From Flavobacterium sp. SM15 (GTDB lineage Bacteria > Bacteroidota > Bacteroidia > Flavobacteriales > Flavobacteriaceae), in assembly GCF_022012335.1 (NCBI RefSeq), contig NZ_JAKLTO010000003.1, positions 1 to 64,000 of the forward strand: a stretch of DNA of 64,000 nucleotides, given 5' to 3'. Below, piece by piece: positions 38,600 through 47,996 of this stretch (positions are counted from its first letter, which is position 1; each line of letters starts with the position of its first letter). The notes below the pieces were generated by a model. The model ran no database searches. It was given only the letters and a program-made list of their open reading frames with translations, and had not been told where the DNA came from. The position numbers and the translations under genes are program-made.

Positions 38600-40402
38600 G
38601 TGAAGACAAAATTACTTTGCCTTTTTTCTCTTATACTATTACTTTTTTCTGAAAATAGCTTTTCTCAGAATGTTTCACTTTACGATCAATTTTTCGGGAG
38701 GTATGACTTTACACTCATCGGGAACACGCTTAACCCGGATCAGAATAATCTGGAATATCCAACCTTTATGTACACCCAGTCTTCTGCACAACTGCAATTA
38801 AACCCGGGAGATGTTATGGAAAAAGCCTACCTGTATTGGGCTGGCTCAGGAACAGGCGATTTTAACGTCAAACTAAACAATGTGGATATTACGGCACAAA
38901 GAACCTTTTCCACTACCGGAACTGCAAATAATTTTAGTTTTTTCAGTGCATTTTACGACATAACCGATCAGGTAAGAACCACCGGAAACGGAACTTATAC
39001 TTTATCCGATTTAGACTTAAACGCCTTGGTGGATTTGTACAACGACAATGCCACTAATTTTGGGGGATGGGCAATACTGGTAGTCTATAAAAACAATTCT
39101 TTACCACTTAATGTAGTAAATATTTACGATGGTTTAGAACGCATATCACCGATATTTCCAACAATTTCCACTCTGGAAATCACGCTTAACAACCTAAATG
39201 TAATTGACAACATTGGTTCAAAAATTGGATTTATTGCTTGGGAAGGCGATCAGAATATTGCTCAAAACGAATCGCTATACATCAACAACACTGTTATTGA
39301 TTCACCTCCTTTAAACCCTTGGTATAATGCGTTTAACGGAACCAGTACTGTTTCAAACAGTAATACGCTTTACAATATGGATTTGGATATTTACAATGTT
39401 CAGAATAACATCAACATTGGGGATACACTTGTAAAGATAAAACTTACTTCGGCACAGGATTATGTGATGATTGGCACCATCATTACCAAATTAAACAACA
39501 TGCTTCCGGATGCGACAGTCAGCATTGACAATGTCCAACTCGAATGTAATTCACGCCAGATTCCCATAAATTACACGGTTTACAATCTCATTAGTACAAA
39601 CCAAATGGCAGCGGGAACCAAAGTGCATATATACGCTGATAATGTTTTGGTAGGAACCAATCAGACTTCAAGGATTTTACAGGTTGGGGATAGTGAGAGT
39701 TTTTCGCAAACCATAACAATTCCTAATTCGGTTCCTTTGAATTTCACTTTAAAAATCGTGGTAGACGAGCCTCATTTGGTAAATGAATTATTAGAGAACA
39801 ACAATATCGACACCCAATCAATTGAACTTTTGGTATCGCCTGATTTCAATCCTTTAGCTGCTTTGGAATCCTGTAACTTAGGAATCACTTCCGGTCGATT
39901 TGATTTTTCTTCCTATGAAGCAGCTGTAAAAACCGATGTAAACCATGTGGTTTCTTTTCATGAAAGTTTGAATGATGCCGAGCAAGGTTTCAACCCGATA
40001 ATCAATCCTTCCTATTATTTCACACCGGTAACGCCAAAAGAGATCTTTGTTCGTATTTACAATGGCAATTGTTACAGTGTTACTTCTTTTATGCTATTGA
40101 CTAAAAACTGTCCGCCAACTATTTACAATGCCGTTTCTGCCGATAACGATGGGATGAACGACACCTTCTTCATTGATGGTTTACACAATATCTTTGTAAA
40201 TTTCAAATTGGAAGTTTACAACCGATGGGGGAAACTGATTTGGACCGGAAACAACACCACTCCGGATTGGGACGGTCACATTCGGGATGGAATTGGCAGC
40301 AACAAAGCACCGGACGGAACGTATTATTACATTTTATACCTTAATGATCCGGATTACCCAGATCCTTTAACCGGTTATTTATTTTTGAACAGTAAAGGGT
40401 AA
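38600..40402 (+). CDS. Secreted protein with T9SS type B sorting domain
   Basis: 600 residues with a GTG start and a signal peptide ending in NSFSQ. The first 300 residues (YLYWAGSGTGDFNVKL, GGWAILVVYKN) form a beta-rich region typical of flavobacterial surface proteins, followed by a CARDB-like segment (ELLENNNIDTQSIEL). The C-terminus from about 505 (YNAVSADNDGMNDTFFI, NRWGKLIWTG, APDGTYYYILY) is the gliding-motility-associated (CHU_C, type B) sorting domain. No enzymatic domain is recognised. It ends one base from the convergent TRIC gene with no terminator seen. Confidence 0.9.
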   Translation: MKTKLLCLFSLILLLFSENSFSQNVSLYDQFFGRYDFTLIGNTLNPDQNNLEYPTFMYTQSSAQLQLNPGDVMEKAYLYWAGSGTGDFNVKLNNVDITAQRTFSTTGTANNFSFFSAFYDITDQVRTTGNGTYTLSDLDLNALVDLYNDNATNFGGWAILVVYKNNSLPLNVVNIYDGLERISPIFPTISTLEITLNNLNVIDNIGSKIGFIAWEGDQNIAQNESLYINNTVIDSPPLNPWYNAFNGTSTVSNSNTLYNMDLDIYNVQNNINIGDTLVKIKLTSAQDYVMIGTIITKLNNMLPDATVSIDNVQLECNSRQIPINYTVYNLISTNQMAAGTKVHIYADNVLVGTNQTSRILQVGDSESFSQTITIPNSVPLNFTLKIVVDEPHLVNELLENNNIDTQSIELLVSPDFNPLAALESCNLGITSGRFDFSSYEAAVKTDVNHVVSFHESLNDAEQGFNPIINPSYYFTPVTPKEIFVRIYNGNCYSVTSFMLLTKNCPPTIYNAVSADNDGMNDTFFIDGLHNIFVNFKLEVYNRWGKLIWTGNNTTPDWDGHIRDGIGSNKAPDGTYYYILYLNDPDYPDPLTGYLFLNSKG

Positions 40403-40403
40403 A

Positions 40404-41006
40404 TCAATTGCGTTCCATTGGCGGAAGCGACCATTTAAAAATAACCGCCATCAAACGAATGGAAATAATAAGCACTGAGGTGGCGAGATAAAGCACATCT
40501 TCATGGATATTGAGCTTCTTAAGTAAGAAGAAAAACACTCCGCCAATAATACAAATTGTGGCATAAATCTCTTTTCTGAAAATTACAGGAATTTCATTGC
40601 ACAAAATATCACGGATAACTCCTCCAAAACAGGCAGTCATGGTTCCTAATGCAATACAGATTGGTGGTTCTAAACCTTTTTCTAAACCCTTTTCAAGTCC
40701 TATCAGTGTAAAAACTCCTAAACCGATGGTGTCAAACAAAAACATTGATGTTCGAAAGCGATCGAGTTTTTTTCTGAAAATCACAGCTAAAAAATAACCT
40801 GCCAAAATCACGTAAACGTAATTGAGGTTCTGCATCCAACCTACTGGGGTTCTACCAATTAGGATATCGCGCAATGTTCCGCCACCTACAGAAGTCACAA
40901 AGGCAATAATAAGTACACCAAACGGATCCAGTTTTTTGTTCATGGCCGTTAGGGCGCCGGAAACGGCAAAAGCCATCGTTCCTAAAATATCAAGAATATC
41001 AAACAT
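40404..41006 (-). CDS. Trimeric intracellular cation channel family protein
   Basis: 200 residues with about seven hydrophobic segments. The two internal repeats of the TRIC/UPF0126 family are visible: GTMAFAVSGALTAMNKKLDPFG with VGGGTLRDILIGRTPVGW, and GLGVFTLIGLEKG with CFGGVIRDILCNEIPVIF. The GGGxxRD-type motifs are the pore signatures. Bacterial members conduct potassium and other monovalent cations in structural studies. The three-fold EKGLEKGLE stretch is a small internal duplication. Confidence 0.9.
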   Translation of the reverse strand: MFDILDILGTMAFAVSGALTAMNKKLDPFGVLIIAFVTSVGGGTLRDILIGRTPVGWMQNLNYVYVILAGYFLAVIFRKKLDRFRTSMFLFDTIGLGVFTLIGLEKGLEKGLEPPICIALGTMTACFGGVIRDILCNEIPVIFRKEIYATICIIGGVFFFLLKKLNIHEDVLYLATSVLIISIRLMAVIFKWSLPPMERN

Positions 41007-41078
41007 TTCAAGTTGTATCAGATTACAAAATTATACCAAATAAGATGTAGAACTCAACAATTTGGCAAGAAAACTTAC

Positions 41079-41086
41079 TAAATTTG
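41079..41086 (+). promoter_or_regulatory. -7 box that fixes the start of the RNA methyltransferase
   Basis: TAAATTTG is a full match to TAnnTTTG. It lies downstream of the first in-frame ATG (41062), so the transcript should begin after that codon and translation from the ATG at 41113. Confidence 0.6.
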
Positions 41087-41112
41087 CTCTTTTACAACTC
41101 AGTAAACTCAAA

Positions 41113-41901
41113 ATGAAACAAATATCTTCGGCACAAAATCCATTTATAAAATCGTTGGTACAATTACAGGAAAAGGCAAAAGCCCGTAAACAGAGTGGTA
41201 CTTTTCTAATTGAAGGACAGCGCGAAATCATGTTAGCTCAAAAAGGCGGATATGAACTACAAACCATTCTTTTCTTACCCGAATTAGTTTCTGAAGCTGA
41301 AATTAGACAGCTTACAAGACAAAAAGTTGAAATGATCGAAATCTCAAAAGAAGTTTATCAGAAGCTGGCGTATCGCGATACAACTGAAGGAATTCTTGCC
41401 GTTGCCAAAACAAAATCACTTGATTTATCGGACTTACAATTATCCGAAAACCCATTGATTTTAGTTGCAGAAGCTACCGAAAAACCGGGAAATATAGGCG
41501 CAATTTTAAGAACTGCCGATGCTGCGAATTTAGATGCGGTTATTATTGCCAACCCAAAAAGCGACCTGTATAACCCAAATGTTGTGCGCTCGAGCGTTGG
41601 ATGTTTGTTTACCAGACAAATCGCAACAGGTTCTACTGAGGAAGTTATAGCCTTTCTCAAAGAAAAGAACATTTCAATCTATTGTGCTACTTTACAAGAC
41701 TCAACTTATTATCACACACAAAATTATACAACGCCTTCTGCTTTGGTCGTTGGGACAGAAGCTACCGGGCTAACCGAAGCTTGGCGCAATGCCAGCACTA
41801 AAAACATCATCATCCCAATGCAGGGAGAAATCGACTCGATGAATGTTTCGGTTGCGGCTGCTATTTTAATTTTTGAAGCAAAAAGACAACGCGGGTTTTA
41901 A
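41113..41901 (+). CDS. TrmH (SpoU) family RNA methyltransferase
   Basis: 262 residues when started at MKQISSAQNPFIKSL, the usual N-terminus of this family; an ATG at 41062 lies upstream of the promoter box and was rejected. The N-terminal substrate-binding domain has TFLIEGQREI. The SPOUT motifs are AEATEKPGNIGAILRTADA, VVGTEATGL and IIPMQGEIDSMNVSVAAAI. It methylates the 2'-hydroxyl of an rRNA or tRNA nucleotide with SAM. The site cannot be assigned; 23S rRNA is common for this subfamily. Confidence 0.92.
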   Translation: MKQISSAQNPFIKSLVQLQEKAKARKQSGTFLIEGQREIMLAQKGGYELQTILFLPELVSEAEIRQLTRQKVEMIEISKEVYQKLAYRDTTEGILAVAKTKSLDLSDLQLSENPLILVAEATEKPGNIGAILRTADAANLDAVIIANPKSDLYNPNVVRSSVGCLFTRQIATGSTEEVIAFLKEKNISIYCATLQDSTYYHTQNYTTPSALVVGTEATGLTEAWRNASTKNIIIPMQGEIDSMNVSVAAAILIFEAKRQRGF

Positions 41902-41953
41902 AAGTTTAGAAATCCTAAATTAAAACAAAAACGCTCTTTAGATTTTTTTAAAA

Positions 41954-42080
41954 TGATCAACTTGTGATTATTTTTTTTCAAATATAAAACTGATCACGTT
42001 TTTGTAATCTTTTTTCTCAAAAATAATTTTTGATTACAAAATTGTGATCAAATTATTTAAAAACAGAATTTTGATTACAT
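41954..42080. repeat. Inverted-repeat cluster upstream of the beta-lactamase-like gene
   Basis: TGATCACGTTTTTGTAATC (41991-42009) and GATTACAAAATTGTGATCA (42032-42050) are inverted copies matching at 17 of 19 positions around a 22-base AT-rich centre. Related fragments are TGATCAACTTGTGATTA (41954-41970) and TTTTGATTACAT (42069-42080). The centre is T-rich on both strands. It could be an operator cluster, an extruding hairpin or a small degraded repeat element. Confidence 0.7.
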
Positions 42081-42124
42081 ACTTATTAAAACAAAAAATT
42101 CTGAGCACAGGAAACGATTAATTC

Positions 42125-42132
42125 TATCTTTG
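42125..42132 (+). promoter_or_regulatory. -7 box for the beta-lactamase-like gene
   Basis: TATCTTTG, a full match to TAnnTTTG, 22 bases before the ATG. A TTC rather than TTG is at the -33 distance. Confidence 0.6.
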
Positions 42133-42154
42133 CTTAATCATCAAAACCACAATC

Positions 42155-43699
42155 ATGAATTATAAATTTACATTCCTGTTCCTTCTTATCGGATTAAGTT
42201 TATCCGCTCAAATGTCTGAAACCCAAATTGACGCACTGGTAAATAAAACCATGACCTCTTTTAATGTTCCGGGAATAGCCGTTGCAGTAGTGAAAGACGG
42301 AAAGGTAATTCATTCCAAAGGGTACGGGGTAAAATCCATTATTACTAAACAAAAAGTTGATGAAAATACTTTATTCGGAATTGCTTCCAACAGTAAAGCA
42401 TTCACCGCTGCATCGTTAGCTATTTTAATCGATGAAGGAAAACTGGACTGGGACGACAAAGTAACCAAATACATCCCCGAATTCAAGATGTACAACGATT
42501 ACGTTACTAATGAATTCACCATTCGTGATTTACTAACCCACCGAAGCGGTTTAGGTCTTGGTGCCGGTGACTTAATGATTTGGCCGGACGGACACGATTT
42601 CACTCCGAAAGACATCATCAACAACATTCAATATTTAAAACCGGTTTCCGGCTTCAGAACCAAATACGATTACGATAATTTATTGTATGTAATTGCCGGA
42701 GAAGTTATTGAACGCGTCAGCAAGCAATCATGGGCAGAATTCATAGAAACCCGCATTATGAAACCTTTGGAAATGAACAACAGCGTGGGTACTTGGTCAC
42801 GATTGAAAGACACAACCAACACCATTGTTCCGCACGTTCCAATTGACGGAAAACTAAAGGTAATTACGCGTTACAAAAGCCGAATTATGGATGCTGCCGG
42901 TGGAATTTATTCCAGTGTAAATGATTTGAGCAAATGGATGATTCTACAAATGAACAAAGGTAAATATGGCAACAACCAGCAACTTTTCAGCGCTAAACAA
43001 CATGCCGAAATGTGGAGTCCGCAAACCATTTTACCGAATCGAACTACCGCTCCATACAATACACTTTTTAGAGCTTATGGCTTAGGATGGCAATTACAGG
43101 ATGTGAAAGGAAAACTTCAGGTTTCCCACACCGGCGGATTGGAGGGAATTGTTACCCAAACCATCATGATTCCGGAATTGCAACTTGGAATCGTGGTCTT
43201 GACCAATCAGCAATCGGGAGCAGCCTTCAATGCCATTTCCAATACAATAAAAGATAGTTATTTTGGTATTTCTGGTGAAGATTGGGTAGCCAAACTGAGC
43301 AAACAATCCCAATCCAACGAAACAGAAGCTAATAAAGTAACCGATGAAGTTTGGCAGGCCGTTACCAAAAACAAACTGGACAAAAACCTTAAAATCGATT
43401 ATTCAAAAGTAATCGGAACTTTTAAAGACAATTGGCTGGGAGAAATTACCATTACCGAGAAAAAGAAAAAGCTTATTTTTACCTCTAAACGTTCTCCAAA
43501 GCTAACCGGCGAAGTTTCTTTTTACAAAGACAACACTTATGTGGTTCGATGGTTTAACCGTTATTTTGATGCCGATGCTTATCTTTACATCACCTTCGAT
43601 AATTTAGGATTTGCCACAAATATCAAGATGAAACCGATCTCTCCGTTAACGGATTTTAGTTACGATTTTCAGGATCTGGATTTCAACAGGATAAAATAA
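42155..43699 (+). CDS. Serine hydrolase, class C beta-lactamase-like
   Basis: 514 residues with a signal peptide ending in LSAQ. The class C/penicillin-binding fold is shown by Ser78-x-x-Lys81 (SNSK), Tyr173-x-Asn175 (YDN) and HTGG at 325-328. The last about 100 residues (KVIGTFKDNWLGEITITEKK) form a DUF3471-like beta domain. Family members are mostly esterases or D-aminopeptidases rather than resistance enzymes, so the substrate is open. The upstream region has an unusual inverted-repeat cluster. The gene ends at a terminator. Confidence 0.9.
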   Translation: MNYKFTFLFLLIGLSLSAQMSETQIDALVNKTMTSFNVPGIAVAVVKDGKVIHSKGYGVKSIITKQKVDENTLFGIASNSKAFTAASLAILIDEGKLDWDDKVTKYIPEFKMYNDYVTNEFTIRDLLTHRSGLGLGAGDLMIWPDGHDFTPKDIINNIQYLKPVSGFRTKYDYDNLLYVIAGEVIERVSKQSWAEFIETRIMKPLEMNNSVGTWSRLKDTTNTIVPHVPIDGKLKVITRYKSRIMDAAGGIYSSVNDLSKWMILQMNKGKYGNNQQLFSAKQHAEMWSPQTILPNRTTAPYNTLFRAYGLGWQLQDVKGKLQVSHTGGLEGIVTQTIMIPELQLGIVVLTNQQSGAAFNAISNTIKDSYFGISGEDWVAKLSKQSQSNETEANKVTDEVWQAVTKNKLDKNLKIDYSKVIGTFKDNWLGEITITEKKKKLIFTSKRSPKLTGEVSFYKDNTYVVRWFNRYFDADAYLYITFDNLGFATNIKMKPISPLTDFSYDFQDLDFNRIK

Positions 43700-43703
43700 C
43701 ACG

Positions 43704-43732
43704 AAGCGCTCTGAGAAAGGGCGCTTTTTTTC
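43704..43732 (+). terminator. Terminator of the beta-lactamase-like gene
   Basis: AAGCGCTC (43704-43711) pairs with GGGCGCTT (43719-43726), followed by a run of T. Confidence 0.85.
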
Positions 43733-43800
43733 TATAAAAAACTTAATCTGTTTGCAAAGCTCAATTCTTTACCTTATTTTTAGATACTGATTGAATTACT

Positions 43801-46020
43801 ATGATAGAGATTGATTTAGAAGCTGAAAACAAAGCCATTGCAAAAGAATACAAGGAATTACTGCGCATCAGTTACCAAACCCTTTCTGAAGACGACAAAA
43901 AACTAATTCGAAAAGCGTTTGACGTTGCTGTTGATGCTCATAAAGATCAACGCCGAAAATCCGGTGAAGCCTATATTTTCCACCCGATTGCCGTTGCGAA
44001 AATTGTTGCCTCCGAAATTGGTTTGGGCGCTACTTCCATCGCCGCTGCTTTAATGCATGATGTGGTGGAAGATACCGACATTACAGTGGAAGACATCGAA
44101 AAGATGTTCAACCCGAAAATCGCCCGAATTGTAGATGGCCTAACCAAAATGGCCAAAGTAAAGACCGATCAGGAAATCTCGATGCAGGCGGAAAACTTCC
44201 GCAAAATGCTCTTGACTTTAAACGATGATGTTCGGGTAATTCTTATCAAAATAGCCGATCGCTTGCACAACATGCAAACCATGGAAAGCATGGTCGATTA
44301 TAAGCAAGCAAAAATTGCTTCGGAAACCTTATACATTTATGCTCCTTTAGCACATCGTTTGGGATTGTACAACATTAAAACCCAACTTGAAGACTTAGGA
44401 CTAAAATACACTGAACCCACTGTTTACAACGATATTGTAAGCAAAATGAAGGAAAGTAAGGAAGAGCAACAGGCTTATATAAAATCCATTGCCGATGTTC
44501 TTAAACAATCCTTAGACGAAGAAGGCATAGAATACACAATGAAAGGACGTCCTAAATCGGTGTATTCCATCCGCAGAAAAATGCTGGCGCAAGGAGTTAC
44601 TTTTGACGAAGTGTACGACAAATTCGCTTTGCGCATCATCTATAAGTCTGAAAATCATCATGATGAAAAATTCCTTGCCTGGAAAATTTATTCCATTGTA
44701 ACCGATCATTACCGCCCTTCCCCTAGCCGATTGCGCGATTGGATTTCATCCCCCAAATCAACTGGTTATGAGGCTTTGCACATCACCGTTATGGGACCAA
44801 AAGGACGTTGGGTAGAAATACAGGTGCGAAGTGAACGAATGGACGAAATTGCCGAAAAAGGGTACGCAGCCCATTACAAATACAAACAAGGAGCAAGTGA
44901 AGAAAACAGTCTTGACGTTTGGTTGAATCAGTTAAAAGAAGCTTTAGAAAATTCTGAAACCAATGCTGTGGATTTCGTGGAAGACTTTAAACTCAACCTT
45001 TATGCAAAAGAAATTTACGTTTTTACCCCTAAAGGAGAAATCAAATCCTTGCCAAAAGGAGCTACTACACTTGATTTTGCTTTCAGTATTCACTCCGAAA
45101 TTGGCGTAAAAACAAGAGGAACAAGGGTTAACGGAAAATTAGTCCCTTTAAATCATGTTTTAAACAGTGGGGATCAGGTTGAGATTATTACTTCTGCCAA
45201 TCAAAAGCCAACCGCGCACTGGCTCGAATATGTTACCACTGCACGAGCGAAAAATAAAATCAAAAACGTACTTAATGAAAGTACAAAAAAAATTGCCGAA
45301 GACGGAAAAGAAATCCTTACCCGAAAACTGCGTCATTTAAAAGTTACCCTTAACGAGCAAACGGTAAACGAACTGGTAAACTTCTTTAAGCTGCAAACCA
45401 GTCTGGATTTATTTTACAGAGCCGGACTCGGAACCATAGACAACCAGCAGTTAAAAGATTTTGCCGCTCAAAAAAGCAATACACTTGTCAATTTCTTTAA
45501 GAAAACCATCAAACGTTCTCCAAACGCTTCGGAACATATCCATAGGGACGAAATCAGCAAAAACTACGATTTATTGGTTTTTGGAGCCGAACAGGATCGA
45601 TTGGAATACAAACTCTCCAGCTGCTGTAATCCAATTCCGGGCGATGAAGTATTTGGTTTTGTAACGATTAACGAAGGAATCAAAGTGCATCGTAAAGACT
45701 GCCCTAACGCAATAAGCATGCAGTCTAATTTTGCGTACCGCATCATTCAGGCAAAATGGATTGATTCCTCACAGGAAGAATTTAAGGCAACTTTAAAAAT
45801 TACCGGAATGGACACTTTAGGATTAACCAACGAGCTTACCAAAGTGATTTCCAACCAGATGAACGTTAACATACAAAGCATTTCCCTTAGTGGAGAAGCC
45901 GGCTTGTTCAACGGTCAGGTTACGGTTATCGTTCCTAACAATGTCATCCTTAAAAAATTGATGGACAACATTAAAAAGATTGACGGCGTAGACAAAGTTT
46001 CAAGGGTTAACAACAACTAA
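43801..46020 (+). CDS. Bifunctional (p)ppGpp synthetase/hydrolase, RelA/SpoT family
   Basis: 739 residues, long Rel type. The HD hydrolase domain is at the N-terminus, with HDVVED at 86-91 and HPIAVA before it. The synthetase domain has GRPKSVYSIRRKM, FALRIIY and VEIQVRSERMDEIAEKGYAAH. A TGS domain (VFTPKGEIKSLPKGATTLDF) and a C-terminal ACT domain (ITGMDTLGLTNELTKVISN) follow. Both active sites look intact, so it should make and degrade the alarmone. It is followed by fur after 87 bases. Confidence 0.95.
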   Translation: MIEIDLEAENKAIAKEYKELLRISYQTLSEDDKKLIRKAFDVAVDAHKDQRRKSGEAYIFHPIAVAKIVASEIGLGATSIAAALMHDVVEDTDITVEDIEKMFNPKIARIVDGLTKMAKVKTDQEISMQAENFRKMLLTLNDDVRVILIKIADRLHNMQTMESMVDYKQAKIASETLYIYAPLAHRLGLYNIKTQLEDLGLKYTEPTVYNDIVSKMKESKEEQQAYIKSIADVLKQSLDEEGIEYTMKGRPKSVYSIRRKMLAQGVTFDEVYDKFALRIIYKSENHHDEKFLAWKIYSIVTDHYRPSPSRLRDWISSPKSTGYEALHITVMGPKGRWVEIQVRSERMDEIAEKGYAAHYKYKQGASEENSLDVWLNQLKEALENSETNAVDFVEDFKLNLYAKEIYVFTPKGEIKSLPKGATTLDFAFSIHSEIGVKTRGTRVNGKLVPLNHVLNSGDQVEIITSANQKPTAHWLEYVTTARAKNKIKNVLNESTKKIAEDGKEILTRKLRHLKVTLNEQTVNELVNFFKLQTSLDLFYRAGLGTIDNQQLKDFAAQKSNTLVNFFKKTIKRSPNASEHIHRDEISKNYDLLVFGAEQDRLEYKLSSCCNPIPGDEVFGFVTINEGIKVHRKDCPNAISMQSNFAYRIIQAKWIDSSQEEFKATLKITGMDTLGLTNELTKVISNQMNVNIQSISLSGEAGLFNGQVTVIVPNNVILKKLMDNIKKIDGVDKVSRVNNN

Positions 46021-46075
46021 AAAACCTTTCAACAAAGTAAAACGATTAAAACTTTTACCACTTAAAAAATAAGCT

Positions 46076-46083
46076 TATCTTTG
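46076..46083 (+). promoter_or_regulatory. -7 box for fur
   Basis: TATCTTTG, a full match to TAnnTTTG, 25 bases before the ATG at 46108. It overlaps the in-frame TTG at 46081, which therefore cannot be the translation start of this transcript. Confidence 0.65.
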
Positions 46084-46107
46084 CGGGTCTTTGATAGAAA
46101 AATCCCA

Positions 46108-46548
46108 ATGGAAAACAGTAGTAACCAAGAAGTTGTAAAAAACGTCTTCACTAAATATCTTGAAGAAAAAGGACATCGTAAAACTCCAGAGCGCTACGCT
46201 ATCCTTCAGGAAATTTACGAAAGTCAGGAACATTTTGACATCGAATCGTTGTACATCAAAATGAAAAACAAGAACTATCGTGTAAGCCGTGCCACCCTTT
46301 ACAACACCATCGAACTGTTGTTGGAATGCGGACTGGTACGTCGTCATCAGTTTGGTCAAAATCAGGCACATTATGAGAAATCGTACTTCGACAAACAACA
46401 TGATCACATTATCATGACTGACTCTGGCGAAGTTATTGAGTTTTGTGACCCGCGTATTCAGACCATCAAACAAACTATCGAAGAAATTTTCGGTATTGAG
46501 ATTCACAACCATTCGTTGTATTTCTACGGAACCAAAAAACAGGAGTAA
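46108..46548 (+). CDS. fur: Fur family transcriptional regulator
   Basis: Metal-dependent repressor, 146 residues from MENSSNQE; the start is set by the promoter box at 46076-46083. The winged helix has [16 protein letters not shown] and [20 protein letters not shown]. Metal-site histidines are in KQHDHIIM, and HNHSLYFYG ends the protein. The CxxC of the structural zinc site of many Fur proteins is replaced ([14 protein letters not shown]), leaving one Cys here. It may be Fur or a close paralogue such as PerR. It precedes purA by 58 bases with no terminator. Confidence 0.88.
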   Translation: MENSSNQEVVKNVFTKYLEEKGHRKTPERYAILQEIYESQEHFDIESLYIKMKNKNYRVSRATLYNTIELLLECGLVRRHQFGQNQAHYEKSYFDKQHDHIIMTDSGEVIEFCDPRIQTIKQTIEEIFGIEIHNHSLYFYGTKKQE

Positions 46549-46606
46549 ATTCGGTATCAATAAGCCCGAGAATAATAAACAACAACTAAATATAACACAC
46601 AACACA

Positions 46607-47878
46607 ATGACGGTAGATTTACTGCTAGGCCTACAATGGGGAGATGAAGGAAAAGGAAAAATCGTAGACGTTCTAACTTCCAAATACGACATTATTGCTC
46701 GTTTTCAAGGCGGACCAAACGCCGGACACACTTTGGAATTTGACGGAATCAAACACGTTTTAAGAACCATTCCATCGGGTATCTTCCACAAAAATTCAAT
46801 CAATATTATCGGAAACGGAGTTGTAATTGACCCGGTAGTTTTCCAAAAAGAATTGGAAGGCTTGGAGAAATTCAACATGGATTTAAAATCTAAATTACTG
46901 ATTTCCAGAAAAGCACACTTAATTTTACCAACCCACCGTTTATTAGACGCTGCTTCGGAAGCTTCAAAAGGAAAAGCTAAAATTGGCTCTACTTTGAAAG
47001 GAATCGGCCCAACTTATATGGATAAAACCGGAAGAAACGGAATACGTGTAGGTGATATTGAATTAGCAGATTTCAAAGAACGTTACAGAAACCTTGCAGA
47101 TAAACACGAAGCCATGATTGCGTTCTACGATGTAGACATGCAGTACAACCTTAAAGAATTGGAAGATGAGTTTTTCGCTTCGGTTGAAGTTTTAAAAACA
47201 TTACAATTCATTGACAGTGAAGAATACCTAAACAACGCTATGAAAGAAGGAAAATCCATCCTTGCTGAAGGCGCTCAAGGTTCTTTATTAGATATCGACT
47301 TCGGTACTTACCCGTTTGTAACTTCCTCAAACACTACAGCTGCAGGAGCTTGTACCGGTTTAGGAGTTGCCCCAAACAAAGTAAAAGAGGTTTTCGGAAT
47401 CTTCAAAGCTTATACAACCCGTGTTGGTAGTGGCCCCTTCCCTACTGAATTATTTGATCAAGTTGGTGAAACCATTGCTAAAGTTGGTAACGAATTCGGT
47501 TCGGTAACCGGTCGTGCGCGTCGTTGTGGCTGGTTGGATTTAGTAGCTTTAAAATATGCCGTACAGGTTAATGGTGTAACTGAATTGTACATGATGAAAG
47601 GCGACGTACTTTCTGGTTTCGATACTTTAAAAGTGTGTACTGGTTACAAATACAATGGTGAAGTAATCAACCACTTACCGTACAATATCGAAGAGAAAAA
47701 CGTAACTCCGGTTTATGTTGAGAAAAAAGGCTGGAAAGCGGATTTAACAGGAATGACCAAGTACGAAGAACTTCCTTCAGAATTGAAAGAATATGTAGAA
47801 TTTATTGAACGTGAAGTAGGTGTGCCGATTCGAGTAATCTCAGTTGGGCCAGACCGAACACAAACAATTGTAAAATAA
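46607..47878 (+). CDS. purA: Adenylosuccinate synthetase
   Basis: Joins IMP and aspartate with GTP to make adenylosuccinate, the first committed step to AMP. The protein has 423 residues from MTVDLLLGLQWGDEGKGKIV; an in-frame Met at 46436 lies inside fur and is not used. GDEGKGKIVD is the P-loop-like motif. Other family motifs are GGPNAGHT, GSTLKGIGPTYMDKTGRNG and RVGSGPFPTE. It ends at a strong terminator and may share a transcript with fur. Confidence 0.97.
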   Translation: MTVDLLLGLQWGDEGKGKIVDVLTSKYDIIARFQGGPNAGHTLEFDGIKHVLRTIPSGIFHKNSINIIGNGVVIDPVVFQKELEGLEKFNMDLKSKLLISRKAHLILPTHRLLDAASEASKGKAKIGSTLKGIGPTYMDKTGRNGIRVGDIELADFKERYRNLADKHEAMIAFYDVDMQYNLKELEDEFFASVEVLKTLQFIDSEEYLNNAMKEGKSILAEGAQGSLLDIDFGTYPFVTSSNTTAAGACTGLGVAPNKVKEVFGIFKAYTTRVGSGPFPTELFDQVGETIAKVGNEFGSVTGRARRCGWLDLVALKYAVQVNGVTELYMMKGDVLSGFDTLKVCTGYKYNGEVINHLPYNIEEKNVTPVYVEKKGWKADLTGMTKYEELPSELKEYVEFIEREVGVPIRVISVGPDRTQTIVK

Positions 47879-47883
47879 TTTTC

Positions 47884-47913
47884 AAAACGCTTTCTTCGGA
47901 AGGCGTTTTTCTT
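47884..47913 (+). terminator. Terminator of purA with TTCG tetraloop
   Basis: AAACGCTTTC (47885-47894) and GAAGGCGTTT (47899-47908) pair fully (one G-T) around TTCG, a very stable tetraloop, followed by T-rich sequence. Confidence 0.92.
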
Positions 47914-47951
47914 TTGAAAACAAGTCAATTATAAATAATTCTTAATACAAA

Positions 47952-47980
47952 TTGGCTTTCGCAGATTTTACTTAAATTTG
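47952..47980 (+). promoter_or_regulatory. Promoter of the OstA-like gene
   Basis: TTG (47952-47954), 18 bases, then TAAATTTG (47973-47980): a full match to the Bacteroidota consensus. The TTG start codon of the gene is only 16 bases after the box, so the leader is very short. Confidence 0.75.
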
Positions 47981-47996
47981 GGCAAAATTACAAACA

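Noticed and set aside
40844..40856. Further copies of the array motif (TGGGGTT) inside genes, for example here and near 59921
   Set aside because: Only seven or eight bases match, within conserved coding sequence, so chance is enough.
41954..42080. Insertion sequence or transposon ends
   Set aside because: The inverted arms enclose only 22 bases, there is no transposase, and no target duplication is visible.
46075..46692. 205-codon ORF on the minus strand over fur
   Set aside because: It covers the well-supported fur gene and the start of purA in the opposite sense, has no signature and looks like a by-product of codon use.
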